From assembly GCA_023428365.1 (NCBI GenBank), contig JAEYYQ010000583.1, forward strand, positions 1-6,825: a stretch of DNA of 6,825 nucleotides, written 5' to 3'. A model generated the notes under the pieces. It saw only the letters and a program-made list of their open reading frames with translations, ran no database searches and had not been told where the DNA came from. Below, one piece after another: positions 5,913 to 6,825 of this stretch; the first letter of the stretch is position 1; each line of letters opens with the position of its first letter. This DNA comes from Pseudomonadota bacterium (lineage in GTDB: Bacteria; Pseudomonadota; Alphaproteobacteria; Rhizobiales; Hyphomicrobiaceae). The translations under genes were made by a program, and so were the position numbers.

Positions 5913-6547
5913 CAGCTTAGCGCCCTTTCGGGCGGCACATAGTCGTAGCCCAATGCCTCGGCGACCGGCTCGCACGTCACCTTGCCATTCCAGATGTTCA
6001 GCCCGTTGCGCAGATGTCGATCTTCACCGAGCGCACGCTGCCAGCCCTTGTTCGCAAGCGCAACCACGAACGGCAGCGTGGCGTTGTTGAGAGCATGTGT
6101 CGAAGTCTTCGGCACACCGCCGGGCATGTTGGCGACGCAGTAATGGATGACGCCATCGACGACATAAGTCGGCTCGTCATGCGTGGTGGGACGGGACGTC
6201 TCCGCACAACCGCCTTGATCGATAGCGACATCGACGATGACCGAGCCCGTACGCATGGTCTTCACGTGTTCGCGTGTGATGAGCTTTGGTGCCTCGGCTC
6301 CGGGAATAAGCACGCCGCCGATCACCAGATCGGCATCCCTGAGATGGCGATCGACAGCATCGCGCGTCGAGAAAACTGTATTGAGAGGCCGTCCGAAATG
6401 GCTCCAGAGACGGCGCAGCACATCGACATTCCGATCAATCACCCAGACGTCCGCCCCCATTCCCAGCGCGATGTGGACAGCATGTGTACCGAATACGCCG
6501 CCGCCAAGCACTACGACTTTCGCCGGATCAACTCCGGGCGCACCGCC
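5912..6547 (-). CDS. ald: Alanine dehydrogenase, C-terminal part, 5' end missing
   Basis: L-alanine dehydrogenase oxidises alanine to pyruvate and ammonium with NAD+ in the cytoplasm. About 211 of roughly 370 residues are present. The fragment opens with GGAPGVDPAKVVVLGGGVFG, containing the Rossmann GxGxxG-type loop, followed by the acidic ribose-binding position in VWVIDRNVDVLRRL. Further on are VIVDVAIDQGGC, whose Asp is conserved at the active site of the family, and HYCVANMPGGVPKTSTHALNNATLP. The C-terminus (GYDYVPPERALS) looks natural. The N-terminal catalytic domain, with the substrate-binding Arg and catalytic Lys and His, is missing: homology stops at 6547 and the sequence becomes mutS. 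A GTG at 6511 is not a true start because the match continues upstream of it. ald lies upstream of livH on the same strand, suggesting a link between alanine uptake and breakdown. Confidence 0.92.
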   Translation of the reverse strand, partial: GGAPGVDPAKVVVLGGGVFGTHAVHIALGMGADVWVIDRNVDVLRRLWSHFGRPLNTVFSTRDAVDRHLRDADLVIGGVLIPGAEAPKLITREHVKTMRTGSVIVDVAIDQGGCAETSRPTTHDEPTYVVDGVIHYCVANMPGGVPKTSTHALNNATLPFVVALANKGWQRALGEDRHLRNGLNIWNGKVTCEPVAEALGYDYVPPERALS

Positions 6548-6548
6548 G
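6538..6548. other. Abrupt junction between ald and a foreign mutS fragment
   Basis: Minus-strand Ald homology runs in frame up to the GG of GGAPGV (6547), where the next codon should be Leu but reads Arg. Plus-strand MutS homology begins at HRRGYVRP (6541) or one codon earlier. The two overlap over a few GC-rich bases, so the exact break is ambiguous. GC content and codon use change at this point. No insertion sequence end, tRNA or repeat is visible. A misassembly or ligation chimera is the simplest explanation. Confidence 0.85.
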
Positions 6549-6825
6549 CGGCTACGTGCGTCCCGAGATCGACGAGTCGCTCTCGCTCGATCTCGTCGAG
6601 TGCCGCCACCCGATCGTCGAGACGCTCGCGGCCGCCGGCTCGTTCGTGCCCAACGACGTGTCCGTCGACGCCGAGGAGCAGCGCCTGCTCGTCATCACCG
6701 GCCCCAACATGGCCGGCAAGTCGACGACGATGCGCGAGGTCGCGCTCGCCGCGATCATGGCGCAGATGGGCGCGTTCGTCGCCGCGAGCCGCGCGCGCAT
6801 CGGGCTCGTCGATCGCGTGTTCACG
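6541..6825 (+). CDS. mutS: DNA mismatch repair ATPase MutS, internal fragment
   Basis: These 95 codons encode an internal piece of MutS, which recognises mismatched bases and uses ATP to start repair. Readable landmarks in order are GYVRPEID (4-11), CRHPIVE (21-27; usually GRHPVVE), FVPND (35-39), LLVITGPNMAGKSTTMREVA (49-68), which holds the Walker A P-loop (54-62, bases 6700-6726), then MAQMGAFVAA and ARIGLVDRVFT (85-95), where the window ends. The N-terminal mismatch-recognition, connector and lever domains are absent, and so are Walker B and the C-terminal helix-turn-helix. By hand count GC is about 71%, and 92 of 95 third positions are G or C, unlike the liv genes. This suggests a different, GC-richer source genome. 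There is no start codon or ribosome binding site at the left end, so this is not a functional gene as it stands. Confidence 0.92.

Noticed and set aside
5278..6090. Plus-strand 270-codon open frame spanning livH, the intergenic gap and ald
   Set aside because: It is antisense to two clear genes and crosses their boundary, so it is a chance open frame.
6509..6511. GTG at 6511 as a true start of a short ald
   Set aside because: Ald similarity continues in frame upstream (GGAPGVDPAKVV), and the start would cut into the nucleotide-binding strand.
6552..6824. Minus-strand 90-codon open frame opposite mutS
   Set aside because: The plus-strand frame carries the unmistakable MutS P-loop region; the opposite frame is a low-complexity Ser/Arg/Thr shadow.
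6541..6825. A novel ald-mutS functional pairing or divergent operon
   Set aside because: Neither gene has its 5' end, start codon or promoter at the junction, and the composition differs sharply, so no functional arrangement is supported.

Overview
This window looks like chromosomal DNA from an alphaproteobacterium, most likely Hyphomicrobiales near Bradyrhizobium, Afipia or Rhodopseudomonas. I infer this from gene content: a moderately GC-rich liv cluster with a long-form LivM, an enlarged LivG, and a small three-helix membrane protein resembling the DUF6867 family inserted beside the transporter. No rRNA or other phylogenetic marker from the same genome is present, so the assignment is soft.

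Layout, all on the minus strand and read from right to left: the C-terminal 211 residues of alanine dehydrogenase (ald, 5912-6547, 5' end missing); a short intergenic region with a plausible sigma70-type promoter; then livH (permease), livM (permease), livG (ATPase) and livF (ATPase), closely packed with 4-base GTGA overlaps at livM/livG and livG/livF; then the DUF6867-like membrane protein; a 130-bp gap with a 7-bp inverted repeat; livK (periplasmic binding protein); a strong intrinsic terminator; and at the left edge the first 64 codons or so of a second periplasmic binding protein of the same family. Positions 1-6547 contain no RNA gene, mobile element or CRISPR that I can see.

Together these genes make a complete high-affinity branched-chain amino acid ABC importer of the HAAT type: LivK captures substrate in the periplasm, LivH and LivM form the channel, and LivG and LivF hydrolyse ATP. 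The neighbouring ald, which oxidatively deaminates alanine, suggests that alanine or small neutral amino acids may be among the substrates. The second binding protein may widen the substrate range of the same permease.

The one real discontinuity is at about 6538-6548. To its right, 285 bp encode, on the plus strand, an internal piece of the mismatch-repair ATPase MutS including the Walker A motif. Base composition there is very different (about 71% GC by hand count; 92 of 95 third codon positions G or C). Both ald and mutS lose their 5' parts at the same point. I read this as most likely an assembly or library chimera at a contig end rather than a new gene arrangement. I did not find an undescribed system; the least characterised element is the small membrane protein between livF and livK.
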